DNA of 64,000 bases from Cliona cf. orientalis (Eukaryota > Porifera > Demospongiae > Clionaida > Clionaidae). The stretch covers positions 13,294,411 through 13,358,410 of the forward strand of contig OZ005690.1 in assembly GCA_963930775.1 (NCBI GenBank). The letters run 5' to 3'. The notes beneath the pieces are model-generated. The model saw only the letters and a program-made list of their open reading frames with translations, was not told the origin of the DNA and ran no database searches. Position 1 is the first letter of the stretch. The number at the start of each line of letters is the position of its first letter. The position numbers were made by a program, and so were the translations under genes. Below, in pieces: positions 36,001-49,684 of this stretch.

Positions 36001-39000
36001 TGTGTCTTATCAATCGTCAGGTATGTTTCGCACGAGTAGTTCGAGCGATCGCCTCGAGCTAAAGAGCTGTCGGCTTGGCTTTCAGCGAGCGACAAAGTAG
36101 AGCCACCTAGTGATCATAGAACCCAGTGCAGCAGGCGACTAAGGCTATCTTAGTATGTGCTGTGCTCACTAAGAACGTTTCTCACCTGCCAAATGAACGC
36201 TTGTCACCTTTTTGTCCGTACTGTTTCGTTCTCATTTTCTTACTGTTCAACAATCGTGGAATAGTATGTGCTGTGCTCACTAAGAACATTTCTCACCTGC
36301 CAAAAGAATCTTTGTCACCTTTTATCCGTACCATTCAGTTACCATTTCGTTCTCGTTTATTTCATCGTTCAACAATCATTGAAATGGAAATGGAACATTA
36401 ATTTTTTATGTATATTGTATATTGCAACAATTTTTTATTTGTGTGCACACATTTTAAGCTCTTCCTGGGCAACCAAAAAATGTTGTGGCAAGACAACTTT
36501 CACCTAGTAATTGTGATTTTCTGGTGACATGGGATCCTCCTACCAACATTGATAGATTTGATATTGACCGTTACATGATTTATGTTCCATTGCGAAACAT
36601 GGCAAAAGTGGAAGTTTCTACAACGACTGTTCTTAATATATCAGACTGCCGTGATAGTAGTATTCGTATAGAAGTTTCTGCTTTGAATAATTTTGGATGT
36701 GAAGGGCTGAACTCAACTGAAATCCAGCCAAGTCTTTTGGAAATGCCAACTATTCCAACTGTTAACGTTGATACTCAACATTCTGGTAAGTATAGTGAAT
36801 AATATATCACATGTACGGGCATGAGGGATGCATCCTTGTGCCGTGATGTAACTATTACATGTACTTCCTTAGCAATAACTTAACAATGGGATGTGTATCA
36901 ATAAGTTTTGCCTTGATTTCCTATTAAGATCTCTAGCTTACTCAAAAGAATGCCCAGGTATTAATCTTATGTGCCTATCAATGCATTTTTGCAAGATGTC
37001 ACTGAAGTTCTCAAGCTCATATACCGTATTTATTCGAATAGAAGCCGCACCCCGAATAGTAGCCGCCCTCGAATAGTAGCCGCACCTGGAGGTCCACCAA
37101 AGAAATAGTAGCCGCCCTCGAATAGTAGCCGCACGCATGCGTGAACACAATAAAGTGGGTGTGGCCACGTTCGCACGCCATAAATATCGTCAGTTCGAGG
37201 CAAAAGCATGACAGAAGACGTCCCTGGCTTGGTTCTGCTGCTGTTTTTCGATCATAATAACTCGTCTATTCGAAAAATAGTCCTGAAAAACTTGTCCATC
37301 ATAACAAGATACCACCGGATCGGCGCAAAGGTATCCCTCCGAAACAAATAAAAGCCGTCCTCGAATAAGAGCCGCCCTCGATTAGTAGCCGCACTCCAGC
37401 AAGGCTGAAATTAATAGTAGCCGCGGCTACTATTCGAATAAATACGGTATATAGACTTGGCAAGCTGATGATAGAGAAAGTGTAAACTATAATATTTAGT
37501 ATTAGCTAATTTTATTTCACATCCAGAAAAGTTTTAGTAACTGAGAGATACTGGATGTCATTGCATTTGTAATATATTGTACATGTATCAATTATTTATT
37601 CTGTACTTTCAATATATGCTGTTGTACATGTACATGTAGCTACAATCGCCGGTGGAGTTGTCGGTGGCTTTCTACTCCTGATCATAATCGTGATTGTAAT
37701 AGTGATGATAATTTTTGGGATTTTTGCTTGCATAAGAGGTTTGTTGATCTCTAGTCTCTTTTTGTGGCAATAATTTATTATTGTTTCCAAATGTCACTAG
37801 TTCGTGCAGATCAGAAAGGCGATAAATATCAGGTATATAATATGTGTATTAATTATGATGCTAGTGAAGAATTTCTCTTTTTGTTCGAATAGAAGCCGCA
37901 CCCCAATTAGTAGCTGCCCTTGAATAGTAGCTGCACGCATGCACAAACACAATTAAGTGGTTGTGGCTACAGCCATGAACGATTGTTAGTTTGAGCCAAA
38001 AATATGGCAGAAAAGAGGCATTTGATGGGCAGGTAGCTACATAGAGTGTCCATGATACAGAACCCTTGCAGTCAGATAAGCGTGGCAGCTGCACACAAAA
38101 AGTCTCCAGTCACTTCTTTCTTTTATATTGTGTCTAGTTGTTCTTTTCCAACTAAATGTCAACTGCTGCTCTTACTTGGGTCTTTTGGCGGCCAGCGATT
38201 TAGTTGGCGGGGCCACGAATTTGCATAAATAATTAATTAATGCCAACTTCCACGTGCAACGTACTTAGCAATGTTTCATCATATTCTGACTTACATCTCC
38301 ATGACTAGAGACTTTAAATTTGCAGTAGCAAGAAATAGTTCAAAGGTTGCAGTTGGTAATGACGGCCTTACTCAAAATTGGTTGTCAGTGTTTTATGCTT
38401 GTTTTATCATGGCGGATCACATATTAATTTGTATACTTACCAGTACTCCAAATACTGTAGAGATGCATGCATACACAGTGTATGTTAAGTGATCAAGTTT
38501 ATTATGTGCATATACATGTATATTAGGCTAGGACATAATATTTATATTATTATGCACACTATACATGTGCACAGTTACATACACGTTGGCAGGATGATTT
38601 ACAGAGGGATCTAGAATATTTATTAGCAGCTCTGAAGTTTGAGTCATCTCCTGCAATAAAAGTGAGTGCTTAGACTACTGTAGCCTTGACATTAAACTTC
38701 TCTATGGGATTCTTTTTATGGAAAATTGAGTTTGATATGATTATTTGATAAGCTCTACCATTTTATTGCACTTAGTGTAATTTATCAATGTCATATCTTA
38801 TCACAACTTCTGTCCAGTGTAATTAAGTGGAAGCTTAATGGGATGTATCAAAATTCGTAGCCACGCCCCTCATTAACTTGCATTCATATGCCTATAATAG
38901 TACTATTTAGGTGGCCCATGAGACTCCACTTAGGGAGAAAACTGAGTTCCAAGTTTTATTGTTGGCAGCAGCTACAAATGTAGCTCAGTACCAGGCATAA

Positions 39001-42000
39001 TTTTATGATCTATACGTTACTGCTCCTCGAGCCTTGTCAGAGCCTTCATATGTTAGTATGATATCTATGATTGATCCAGCGGAGCACTAGCGCTGCACGT
39101 GCTAGCGAATAGCTCGCCTATGCCTAGCGCCTTACCGCTCCTCGAGCCTTGCACCTTCATATCCATGCTTGATCTAGCGTACCGCTGCACGCGCTATATA
39201 GTAGCTAGCTAGTGATTGCCTAGGGTGCAGCCAGGCACTGTCACATGACTTCACCATGGCAACACAATTCTGAGCATGCGCATTATATCACAAAATGGCG
39301 TATCAGACACACCCACTCGTTAATGTGCTGTACACACCCACTATTACATAACTGTCGAGATAACGCCAAACTAGCGTGCCACTGCACTGCGCGCTACAAA
39401 ATAGAGTGGATTTATATGTAAAGTAAGGTACAAAGAGGTCCAGACAGTCTTTAGCTAGCCCTGGAAATGAGAAAGAAAGAAAGAATGAGAAATGGCTATT
39501 TTTTTGAATATCTGGTTCTGGCATGTACAATTGATTTGATGAATGATCTTGGTCTTGTTAGATAGATAATTTGCTGGAGATTCTGATTTTCACACTTAGA
39601 AATTTCACAAAACTACTTATTTTGAGATATTTGGGTATTTGTAATGTATTGCATACATGTATATGGCATATCTGGGCCATCCCTACTTATCGAGTCTACC
39701 GACTCTGATATGCTGGGTTTCTCAAAAGTATTTTTGCAAATGATGTGGCTGTTAGGCTGTAATATTCCATTAGTATAGTACAGACTCAACCAACTCTCTT
39801 GACTAGCTGATATGTACATGTATGTATTTGAAATTAACGAAAGATTCTCTGAGATGACTAGAGCATCTAGTCGAAACGTCAGGAAGTTTTACCGAACGAT
39901 TACATTGTCTGCAGAGAACCTTCATTTATTTATGCAGATAGCAACTGAGAACGATATCACTTCATAACTTAATATCTATGTACATGTAGGAGTATGTGCA
40001 TCGTTTGAAAGAAACAATGGAGAAAACACCATCTAGCTATATCAAAGTGAGTTGATTCATGTATAAAATTAAATATGATCTTACAGTGGAACCTGTCTAA
40101 AGCGGTCACCATTGGGCCAAATATCTATGGCTGCAATATGCAAAACATAGGGGTGTGGCTTGTAGCAGAAGTGAGGTTGCAAACCTAACTGTGGGCTGCA
40201 ATAGAGCAGTGTAGGGCGCTGTAAAGTGCTAGGAATGCCTGCAAGTGCGATTAGCTGGTGGTCTAACAAACCCACAAGTTGTACCTGGCAGCCAAGTGGG
40301 GGTTTCCCTGGGGCTGTCCTACAGTGGCCACCATAGTGTAAACGCCGTGGGACCTGGCTAACTGGCCGGTATACGCAATAGGCAGGTGGCCGTCTTATTC
40401 AGGCTGCATTCCATAGTAAATGCATTGTGGCTGTTTGGGACCTACAGGATGTGGCTGTATTAAGGAGGTGACCGCCTTGTCCAGGTGACCACTAAGGCAG
40501 GTTCCACTGTAGCATAATAACGTAAACTCTGGTTAACTAGAGCTCATAGAGCACATACCCCGCGTGCCATGGCAATATCACCCATGGCCATGCCTCTTGT
40601 TAGAGACCTCTATTCTTTGCTACTCATGAACTTTTTTGTTCCCTTCTGAGATCCATGATCACAAATGACATTAATTTTGTGCTAGAAGTATGCTGTAGAG
40701 CAGCTCGAGCATGCACAGTAGACTCCCTAGAGCAGCTTGAGCATGCACAATAGACTTCATGAGGTACTATATACTACCCTAGTAGGTGGGCGTGTCCGAC
40801 ATACTCGTATGATTTGTAGCTTCCCTGGATCTCTTGCTTGCTACTCATGAACTTTGTCGTTCCCTTCTGAGGTCCACGAACACAAATTTTGAGCTAGAAG
40901 TATGCTGTAGAGCCGCTCGAGCATGCGCAGTATACTCCCTGGAAATAGAGAGCAGCTCGAGCATGCGCAATAGACTTCAGGAGATACTAGGTGGGCGTGT
41001 CCGAAGTAGGCGTGTCCGACATACTCGCACGATTTGTAGCTTCCCTGGGTATTGCCTAGTGTTAAGAATGAGACAGGAGGTATTTTTTCGCTGTCTTACA
41101 TCATTTTGTCCCATTTATTGATCCTATTTTTGCCTAAATGTTGAGATTTGCCGATTTTTGTGCGGACAGACAACAGACAACAGACGACAGACAAACTGAT
41201 TGCTTTACCCCCTGCTGCGCATGCGCGCACGCGGGGTAATAAGTGCACATGCTTGTTATTAAGCGCGTGTTTTTCAATAAGTGCATACTTACTTCCTGTT
41301 GTTAAATAATATCTAATAAGCGCATATGCCCAATAAAGACGACAGTAGTATTCACCGCTTGATCAAGAGTTATCCATGCTCTGCATGGCTAGAATTTGTT
41401 CACCAACCTATTTCCGGATAGCCAGCTGCATGAGATTAGCTATACTCAACACTGTGATGCTCCCCTGAAACAGGCTGGGGTCTGACCCTTGACCTCGACT
41501 TCGAAGCAAGTCTCGCCAAAGAAGTTGACTGTTTTTCCATGGTTTCTTCCAGCAGCAGTGGGCATGGCCAAAACTTTACTCTCTATTAAGCGCACATCGT
41601 CTAATATGTGCATACTGTAAAGTCTGGTTAATAAGTGCACATGCTTTTTAAGCACATATTTAATAAGCGCATGCTTCCTTCCTGTTATCATCTAATAAGC
41701 GTATGCACCCAATAAAGACGACAGTAATAGTCACTGTTCGATCAAGAGTGTTCCATGCTCTACATGGCTAGAACTAATTTACCAACCTATTTGCGGATAG
41801 CCAGCTGCACGAGATTGGCTATACTCAACACTGCGATATTCCATTGAGACGGGTTCGGACTCTTGACCTTGACCAAAGCGAGTCTCGCCAAAGAAATTGG
41901 CTATCTTTTCACGATTTTCTTCTAGCGATGGCTTCCGATCATACTCCCATGAACTACTACAGAGCTTAGTCCAAGAATCGCTGTGTTCATAACTTTCTAG

Positions 42001-45000
42001 CTTTATGATTGAACGCTCGAACGTGCTGGCAGTGGGCGGGGCTAAAACTTCACTCTCTATTAAGCGCATGTTTCCTCACCACTGAGAGTGATAAGCGCAT
42101 GCGCTTATTAATCACACTCTACAGTATGCCGGCACATTCGAGCGCTCAATCATAAAGCCAGCAAGTTATGAACACAGTGATTCTTGAAAAACTTTATTAA
42201 TAATTGTGAAAGTATGATTGGAAGGCATCGCTGGAAGAAACCATGGAAAAACAGCCAAGTTCTTTGGCAAGACTTGCTTCAAAGTCGAGGTCAAGGGTCA
42301 GACCCCAGCCTGTCTCAGAGGAGCATCACAGTGTTGAGTATAGCCAATCTCATGCAGCTGGCTATCCGGAAATAGGTTGGTGAACAAATTCTAGCCATGT
42401 ACATTCGATGCCCCAGTCATGAAGATTGAGTCTAAGACTGACTCTTGACTTCAAAGGTGACAAATCACAGAGATGAACTTTGTCATCTACTGTAGTGATA
42501 CATATATCTCTCACAAAACTGCGATTTTTCTTGTAACAATGAACAGCCACACAGCTATTGGAAAAAAATGCTAATCTGGCATCAGTATCCAATTGCTTTG
42601 CCAACTTTCAAGTCATGCCACATTTGCAGGTTGATTATATATATACAACGAAAAATATTTTTCAGACGATCAATTTTCTTATATAGTCCGTGTCCTAACC
42701 TGGAGGGCATAAAAGATGCGCTCTCCTACAAGTTCAGAAGACTCACGATTGGTCAGAATTGTTGTGCCGTGTGCACAAACGAGGTTGCCAAGGCCTAGGC
42801 GCCATAGAGATGCATTCTCGAGCTCGAGCGAGCGGCGCAAGCGCCGCGCGTTTCGACAGGCCTGCTCGGCAGGCCACCGAGCCTCGAGCGAAGCGAGAGG
42901 CGATGTCTGCTCTTTGTCATGGTCTGGTGGTAGATTCGACGCTCGAGCGGAGTGAGAACTTCGCCATTACACGGTGAGTTTGATCAGTTACTCTAGGCCT
43001 CCAGTGAGGGGTGTGGTCTTCATCTGCGCATGCGCGCTATACTAACTGGCACTCTATTGTTCTATAGCATGCTGTTAGTAGTGTTCAGTCACATTATCCC
43101 ATGATTATGACATCAAACATACTTGTAATTATATATAAACAACTTACACGTATAAAAATTTTGTTATGTATGATTCGTGTTCGAAATCAGCATCACTTCA
43201 GGCGTTCAGTACAGGAGCTTACATTGGATTTATTTAGTAGAAGGCCTGATCTGCTTACATTATCAAACCAATTGCAAGCTAGAAGTCAAAGGCTTTTGTA
43301 GTTTTTGTGTGCTTGGTGATAGCTTGAAAAGTGCCAAAAATTTATGTTTTGTGCAAAGTGGGCCCTTTTCTCAAACACATATTATAGATTAATAGTAATA
43401 TCTTGTGGTGATTTTAAACCTTTTATGCAATTATAATTACTGTTCTTAGGAAGCACTAGTGAGAGCACTGGACAAAATAAAATGGGAAAAAAATGGTCAA
43501 TATGTACGGGTAAGCTTTTATTTGACTGACCTTTGTTAACCTATTGATATATTATTGTAATAATATTATGCATATACATGCACATTATTTCTCAGAAAGC
43601 TCTTGTCAATCTGACAAAGCTGATTCCAAAGATCAAGCCAATTTTTGATGAGAAATTGAAGGTGGGTTATTGTTAATGAGGCATATTCTCTAGATATGTA
43701 TAATTATAATACAAGCAGGTGCTCACTTAGCTCACCCCTGCTTGTTGCATTTACATGTAGGAATCCACAAAAGAGAGGACGTATACCATTATACTGTAAT
43801 CTGATTGGTCATTCAGGGATCTCTAACCAACTAACTTAGGGACCTACATGTCCTCTATGTACATGTACATGTAGGTCCTCTAAGCATGAGACTCAGGACT
43901 ATAGTACATGTACATGTAGCAATCTTATTGCATGCACCCCGTCCTTCCTTTGCAAGGATGGTGGGTACTGCTCTTGAAAGCACACCCATCCATTAGGTCT
44001 TCATCAGTCCTAATGTTGCTTAATTTTGTATTTTCAGTGTTCATGCCCGTAGCTATATAGTGCCATGGCTGGTGCTCACAAAGATGTCCTTGTACTTAAG
44101 TACCATGTATTTACACGCAATAACATGATATGTAGCGGTACCATGTATATAGCCTTAAAAGTTAATATGTAGCTATAGTTGACAATTTCAGGAACTATAT
44201 TGCTGGACCTATAATATTATTATATGCACTAGTCTTCTTGAAAGATGCCTCTGTCCATCAAGAGTCATCAAGAACCAAAGAAGGCAGTGGTGGCCAGCAA
44301 AATGTCACCATAAATTTTGATCAATGAAACCACACAATTTATAAATATCATAAATGCCTATTATTGTATCATGTAGCAGCTAGTGCGGTGATTAAGACAC
44401 GCAAAATGACTGGCAGTGCCATGTACATTCTGTGATTATGAACTAATTGTGATGATCTTTGATCATAGGGTGCACATGCCATTACACCTAGTGGTAAAGC
44501 ATGGACCATGGATGAGTTGATTGAAACATTACGGAGAGGTGGATTCCAGGTGAGTGTTATAAATCATAACTGCGACTCTAAAATTGTGTCTGTAATACAG
44601 TACAATAAACTTTGGCCTATAATATAATATTATTAGAACAAGCATGGAACCATGTGGGCAGCAATGGTCACATGCAATAACCATATCATTGGTATTGCTT
44701 ACATAATCATCATATATCAGCTATCATATTGTTGCCAACAACTCCTATTAACTACGTTTAATTGTAGTAACACAATATTGTAGCAACGGAAATAATATTG
44801 TTACAGTATTAGAATGATACCAGGGAACTTGAGAGTTGCTTTTTACACAATGAACTCGTGAGATTTCCCAGTATCGTCATTCTACTATCAATGGCATGTA
44901 TTATCATTATTCTATCACAGACAGTCTTTGATACATTGATATCAGAAGTGGATACGGCGGAACCTGACAGTGTCAAAGTGAGCTAATTCCTACAATTTAT

Positions 45001-48000
45001 TTTTACTGTTTGAAGGACTTTTGGTAAAGATTTACTCTAGCATTGGAATTTATTAGATAAAACAAGACGTATAAGTAAATGTTGTTTCAAATGTTTTCAG
45101 AGTGGGTGGACCATAGACTTTTAAGCTAAACTTTCCCCTCAAGCTTTGCTATTGCCTTCCTATCCCAATGAAAAAAAAAGAATCGATTTAAAGCACTATC
45201 TTATCTGCAGCTTTATTTATCTATCAAACCAGATTATAATGGTCAATTAAAGGGATATCTATTTTAATGTGTACACATTCTTTATGCAGAAACTTCTACA
45301 GGATATGTGTCACCAGCTAGAAGTGAGTTATTGTACAATAATATCGTGTAATTTTATTAATATCCAACAAGTGGAGCATTGGATTCTGTTTTAGGGGGTG
45401 GAGAAGTGAACCAGAAATTTACCTGCCATAGTTACAGTCTACACTAAGAGACCCCCCCTTCCCAATTTAATGGCAAAACGGAAATGATGTGTTCCTACAG
45501 ATGATTAGTACGCACTTGCATGTATGTATTACGCAGGTATACGCAGTAATCTCATATATGTCCACATTTCTATCAGTGTACCACGCCCTACCCAAGACAG
45601 AATGAATTTTCAAAGGGTCGTTTCTCAAAGTGCCTCGAGTGGTTCTGTACCACGCTATTGCTATACACTAGCTGCTACTACGATACAGACATCAAGGATG
45701 CCTCGTTTTTCATTCTGGAATGAGAGTTACTGAATCAGATTTATTCCCAATTCAAAATTCCATTCAGCCAGAAATATATCGAGAAAAGGATGAGTGTGTT
45801 GAACTGTCACGAAGAAAATACTCAGGATGAAGAGTTGGTAGCCAGAACTTAGCTAATTTAGTAGTTGAGAAATTTTTGGTTGATAGTCCAGCTATAATTC
45901 ACTGTAGCTACTACTAAGAAAATAGAACAGACTAAAGTGATAGATCTTCAAAGTGCACTCGTGGTGGCAGAGTGGTCCTGGAAGACTCGGGATTCAGCGG
46001 AATAACTGCTCTGGTACTTACCTACTTGTGGACCAAGTGCCCTAGCACTGGTGTGATAGTTACTGATTAGGGCTAATTAGGTAAATTATGCTGGCATAAT
46101 TTTGAGCATAATAGGTGTGTGTAAGCATTTGAGAATAATGCTAGCATTATAGGCATCTACTGGCATAATTTGAGAACTTTAGGGCACACAATTGCAGGTA
46201 GCTGTTCAACATAAGTAAATTGACCTTTATCACAACGCCTGGACTACTTATTGTGGACTGGTAATGGGTTGATCAATCAGCTGGTGCCCACTTTCGAACC
46301 CGAGCACGTGTAAAACTAAAATGGCTACACTCGATGATAGTGTAACCAAGTCTCCTTATGTCTCATATCAGGTTTTGTTAACATTATAGTTGGTTCAACG
46401 TGAGCATAATATTGGGAATTATAGGTACAATTCTTGAGCATTATTAGGGATTTTTTGAGCATTTGAGAATAGCATTATAGGCCAAAAAACTAGCATAATT
46501 TACCTACCCTTATTACTGATCTGCCCCCAATTCAAAGATGCACTCAGCCATACGCAGCCAAAATCTTGATCATCTCTACATCAGTCATCTCGGCACACTT
46601 AGTCTTGTTCTTGGTATCAATGTGAAGCTCAGCTCTTCTTTTCGATGATACTCACACTAGAAGTAAAAAATGCAGTTGTACATGGACATGCACTATTTCT
46701 CCCCCCACGTGCTATGGCATGCATATTATTAATCCCCATAGGCGCCACGCAAACAACGCGTTGACTTAAAAATGTATTGTATATGGACTTCCGGTGGTGT
46801 TAATGTGACTGATTATGGTACTAGGTTCTGAGGTAGTGATCATGACCCCTTGAAATTTCATGACGTTTGCTTACCCTTCATTTTATCACAGGAAGCAATT
46901 AGCAAACCAGTGAATCCTGACCAATCTGAAGTGAAAGTGAGCTTTAATTCCTACTATTGTACTGTTAGAGGAGTTGTATGTAATTAATCAGGCAATTGGC
47001 CAAATTATTGTAGTGATTAGGTAGCTCGCATGGTTGAGCTGGTCTTTTATTATTGTATTGAAACATTCAAAAATTATGTGGCCATTATGTACAAGCCATA
47101 ATATAATACACCAAATGAATTCAATTAATACCTGAACACTTTTTATATCCACATAATTATTATTACTTGATCTTAGGAGACCAATGTTGATACCAAGCTG
47201 AGAGATGAAGTGGGGAGAGGTGAACACCAGGTGTGCATTATAATTAGTTTCTGACTCTGATTGTGATCTGTGCTTACCCTTCATTGCATCACAGGAAGCG
47301 TTCGATACGTTGATAGAAAAAGTATCACTTGAACAAGCCAAAGTGAGCTTTCCTACTGTACTGTTAGAGGGAATTTTGATAAGGTTGTATATATCATAAT
47401 TATATACATCTATAACATTATTATTAATTTTAATCTGCATGGTAATTGGACAACCATCTAATTCATTTTCTTGTGTCGTTAATCCATGAGTACATTATGC
47501 TGATGATGAATTTGATATTATGGTGCACATGCATGTTTGATCTCGTGTAGGAACTTTTACTGGAAATTATTAACAAGCTACAAGTGAGTGAATATAGCCA
47601 TCTACATGTAACTATGCTAATATGTATGTAGGGAAGAAGTGAAAGTAGTTCTAACCTCCCTTGGCTAACAATTATCTCAGATCCAATCTGGAGAAGAAGC
47701 TAGGGTACTTTGCCCATGGGGTTCCTACTGCATGTATATCTGTTTGAGGCCTTGACCAATTATTGTGCTGGTATATTTTTGAGAAAAATAGATTATCGAT
47801 TATATCATGCAGAAACTGAAGGTTAGTAGAGCCATGAAAACTGAGAGTACTATTCATTTTTGTCTATGATATTCGACATCACCCCCATTCTTATTGAATC
47901 TTAATGTAGTATTGCCACACTGAAAAGCCTGGGGCAAGTTCCAAAGCAAGTATAAATTGCTGTCAGTTACTCCTCCAAATTCCACAATGCATGCTTGGCT

Positions 48001-48207
48001 ATAGAGTACCTCCTTTTAGAGAAATTGTCTGTGCATGCTGTACTTCAGGGGTGAGAATCAGAAGATTCATAGTTTTATGTCCAGCCGTTGTCGGCACTTT
48101 GCACCATACCGTGCACAACAAGCATAATATCATGTATATGACATACTATCTATGTGCAGGAAAAGGTCGCTATGGAAGCTTCAGATGGAGGAATCTCTCT
48201 GAGAAGA
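33005..48207 (+). CDS. Receptor H: Ig, FN3, TM, multi-exon helical cytoplasmic region
   Basis: Exons: signal 33005-33062, Ig 34661-35035, FN3 36459-36785, TM 37640-37738, then 37801-37832, 38575-38661, 39990-40046, 43450-43509, 43596-43661, 44469-44549, 44921-44977, 45290-45322, 46892-46936, 47177-47230, 47295-47342, 47551-47583, 47813-47821 and 48160-48207; 523 codons so far. Extracellular boundaries are phase 1, cytoplasmic ones phase 0, and all match. The signal peptide is MSKRICKAILLVIWVYVCT. The Ig exon has FTCTV, a Trp and MITCES; FN3 has FLVTWDPP and IRIEVSALNNFGCEG; the TM is Ile/Val-rich. The tail is hydrophilic and helix-rich (DLEYLLAALKF, DELIETLRRGGF, EAFDTLIEKV), faintly like a CARD or other death-fold. 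The 3' end is uncertain. The ectodomain differs in sequence from A-K and lacks CCPs. TE-filled introns extend 40047-43449. Confidence 0.78.
33392..33414. repeat. Run of 23 G
   Basis: Uninterrupted G homopolymer in the first coding intron of H. Length is likely unstable in assemblies. Confidence 0.9.
36152..36380. repeat. 111-bp tandem duplication in intron of H
   Basis: AGTATGTGCTGTGCTCACTA starts at 36152 and 36263, each followed by CATTTCTCACCTGCC or a close variant and CGTTCTC. Confidence 0.8.
37022..37449. mobile_element. MITE, TACCGTATTTATTCGAATAG ends
   Basis: Left end TACCGTATTTATTCGAATAG and right end CTATTCGAATAAATACGGTA are inverted repeats. The interior repeats AATAGTAGCCGC many times. 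Degenerate relatives lie at about 37885-37985 and 48283-48654. Confidence 0.85.
37885..37985. repeat. Fragment of the AATAGTAGCCGC MITE family
   Basis: TCGAATAGAAGCCGCACCCC and GAATAGTAGCTGCACGCATG match the left half of the element at 37022. The right half is missing. Confidence 0.65.
40082..40511. mobile_element. Tc1/mariner-like MITE
   Basis: Ends TACAGTGGAACCTGTCTAAA and CTAAGGCAGGTTCCACTGTA, with GGTCACC / GGTGACC just inside, as in Tigger/pogo-type elements. About 430 bp, with no transposase frame. Lies in an intron of H. Confidence 0.85.
40550..41060. repeat. Degenerate direct duplication, ~280 bp
   Basis: CTACTCATGAACTTT, TTCCCTTCTGAG, GAAGTATGCTGTAGAGC and GCTCGAGCATGC occur in the same order in both halves, which also share GGTGGGCGTGTCCGA. 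Confidence 0.65.
41385..42410. repeat. Large inverted repeat with internal direct copy
   Basis: 41385-41565 (AATTTGTTCACCAACCTATT, GAAACAGGCTGGGGTCTGAC) is found inverted at about 42225-42410 (GGTCAGACCCCAGCCTGTCT, AATAGGTTGGTGAACAAATT). A diverged direct copy lies at about 41755-41920. Internal stretches repeat AATAAGCGCATGC. It is probably a foldback-type element in an intron of H. Confidence 0.7.
42700..42990. other. CpG-rich patch in intron of H
   Basis: Contains CTCGAGCTCGAGCGAGCGGC and GCGCAAGCGCCGCGCG. Open frames here reflect high GC and have no family homology. It may be a repeat fragment or a CpG island; I cannot decide. Confidence 0.35.
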
Positions 48208-48282
48208 GTAAGTTAAATATGAGCCAACTGTTAAAACGTACATCATAAAAAGTTGGAGCCCACAGTATGTAGAAATATGACC

Positions 48283-48654
48283 TACCGTGTTTGCTCAATC
48301 AGATGCCACTCTCGATAAGTCACCGCATCTCCGGAAGTGCTGAAGGAAATGGTCGCCGCTCTCGAATAGTAGCCACGTCACACCTACTATTCGAGAACAC
48401 CAGCACATGGACATGCCTCGCAACTCGTTTTCGATGGCAGATACGTATACACGATCAACAGTCTAGAACCATCAGCACTGAAGGGGCCAGAATCTCCAAG
48501 ATTAGTGGTGTCAGTCTACCGTTTCTCTATGGATTGCCTCTCTAACAGCTACTGGTATTAATAAACGCCGCTTTCGAATAAATACCACACATGCAAACTT
48601 GGGTGATGAAATAAATAGTAGCCGTGGCGTCCGATTGAGTGAATAATATGGTAG
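48283..48654. mobile_element. Degenerate copy of the AATAGTAGCCGC MITE
   Basis: Left end CTACCGTGTTTGCTCAATC and right end GATTGAGTGAATAATATGGTAG pair imperfectly, and CTCGAATAGTAGCCACGTCA lies inside. Confidence 0.6.
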
Positions 48655-49684
48655 TTGCTGGATTAGGAAGTTTTCAATTATATATCCTTTATATATATAT
48701 ATATACCATACATGGTGGACTTGCTAAAAGTGAGTGACTAAGCATCAACTGGTAAAGGTCTATTCACTTAATTGCATGTGTGCATGTGCATGTGAATCCA
48801 CCCCTCATAGTAGTACATGATATGCTATGTATATGTACATGTATTACTCAACAAAATTAATATTAAGGCAATGCTGAGTGTATTAAACGGATAGTGCGTG
48901 TATTAAGATTCTATGGTATTGTAATCCGGCCTTCTTGCATACACTCATTATGTAGAATACTTCTGACCAATCTGGTGGTCATTAAGCACGCTTTTACGTA
49001 AGAAGAAAAGACCATTATGGTATCGAGTTCCTGAGATTTGTACTCTAGAATGCAACTGTTACTTCTAGCATTATAGATCTAATATGCATCCCTATAGCTA
49101 TTTTAGTATAATGATATTGTATTATATACTAGGTACTGTAATATGCAATCTTGATGCAAAATATGTGATAAGTTTACACTTTTTCTATACAAACAAGTTC
49201 ATCTGTTTATCAATGCTACATTGTTGTATGTATAATATAGCTACAATGTACTTGCCTTGGAAACTGTACTATACTGTTTTATGTATGTAAGAATATCTGA
49301 GAATTTTGTGAAGAAGTGAAAGGAAAACAGCTACAACTGTGAAAGGAATGACTGAGGTTTGATCACCATACATGTTTAGTGGTACTCTGGACTATGCACC
49401 AGCCTCTCTCCCACATAATATTATGTCAGCTGGTAGTAGCTATGCATAGAGGGTGACTAGGCCAAGAAAATCCATGCATAGCCAATTAATGCATTGGCCA
49501 ACTAATGATGGATTATTATCAGATTCTGTATTATAGATTCATAGTCAATGAATAATGTACTATCATAAGTACCGAGGGTATATACCACTTATATACTTTG
49601 TCCCTATTGGTGTATGCAGTGCAAGCTAAGTGGCTTTATTTGAATTTCCTGGTACTAGTACTGAATAATGAGGTGTGTTATCAG

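Noticed and set aside
39303..40275. Minus-strand frames in introns of H
   Set aside because: They lie across the 39990-40046 exon and a mariner-like MITE, with no family similarity.
42716..42977. Arg-rich coding frames in the CpG-rich patch
   Set aside because: Overlapping frames are open because of high GC. No splice context or homology.
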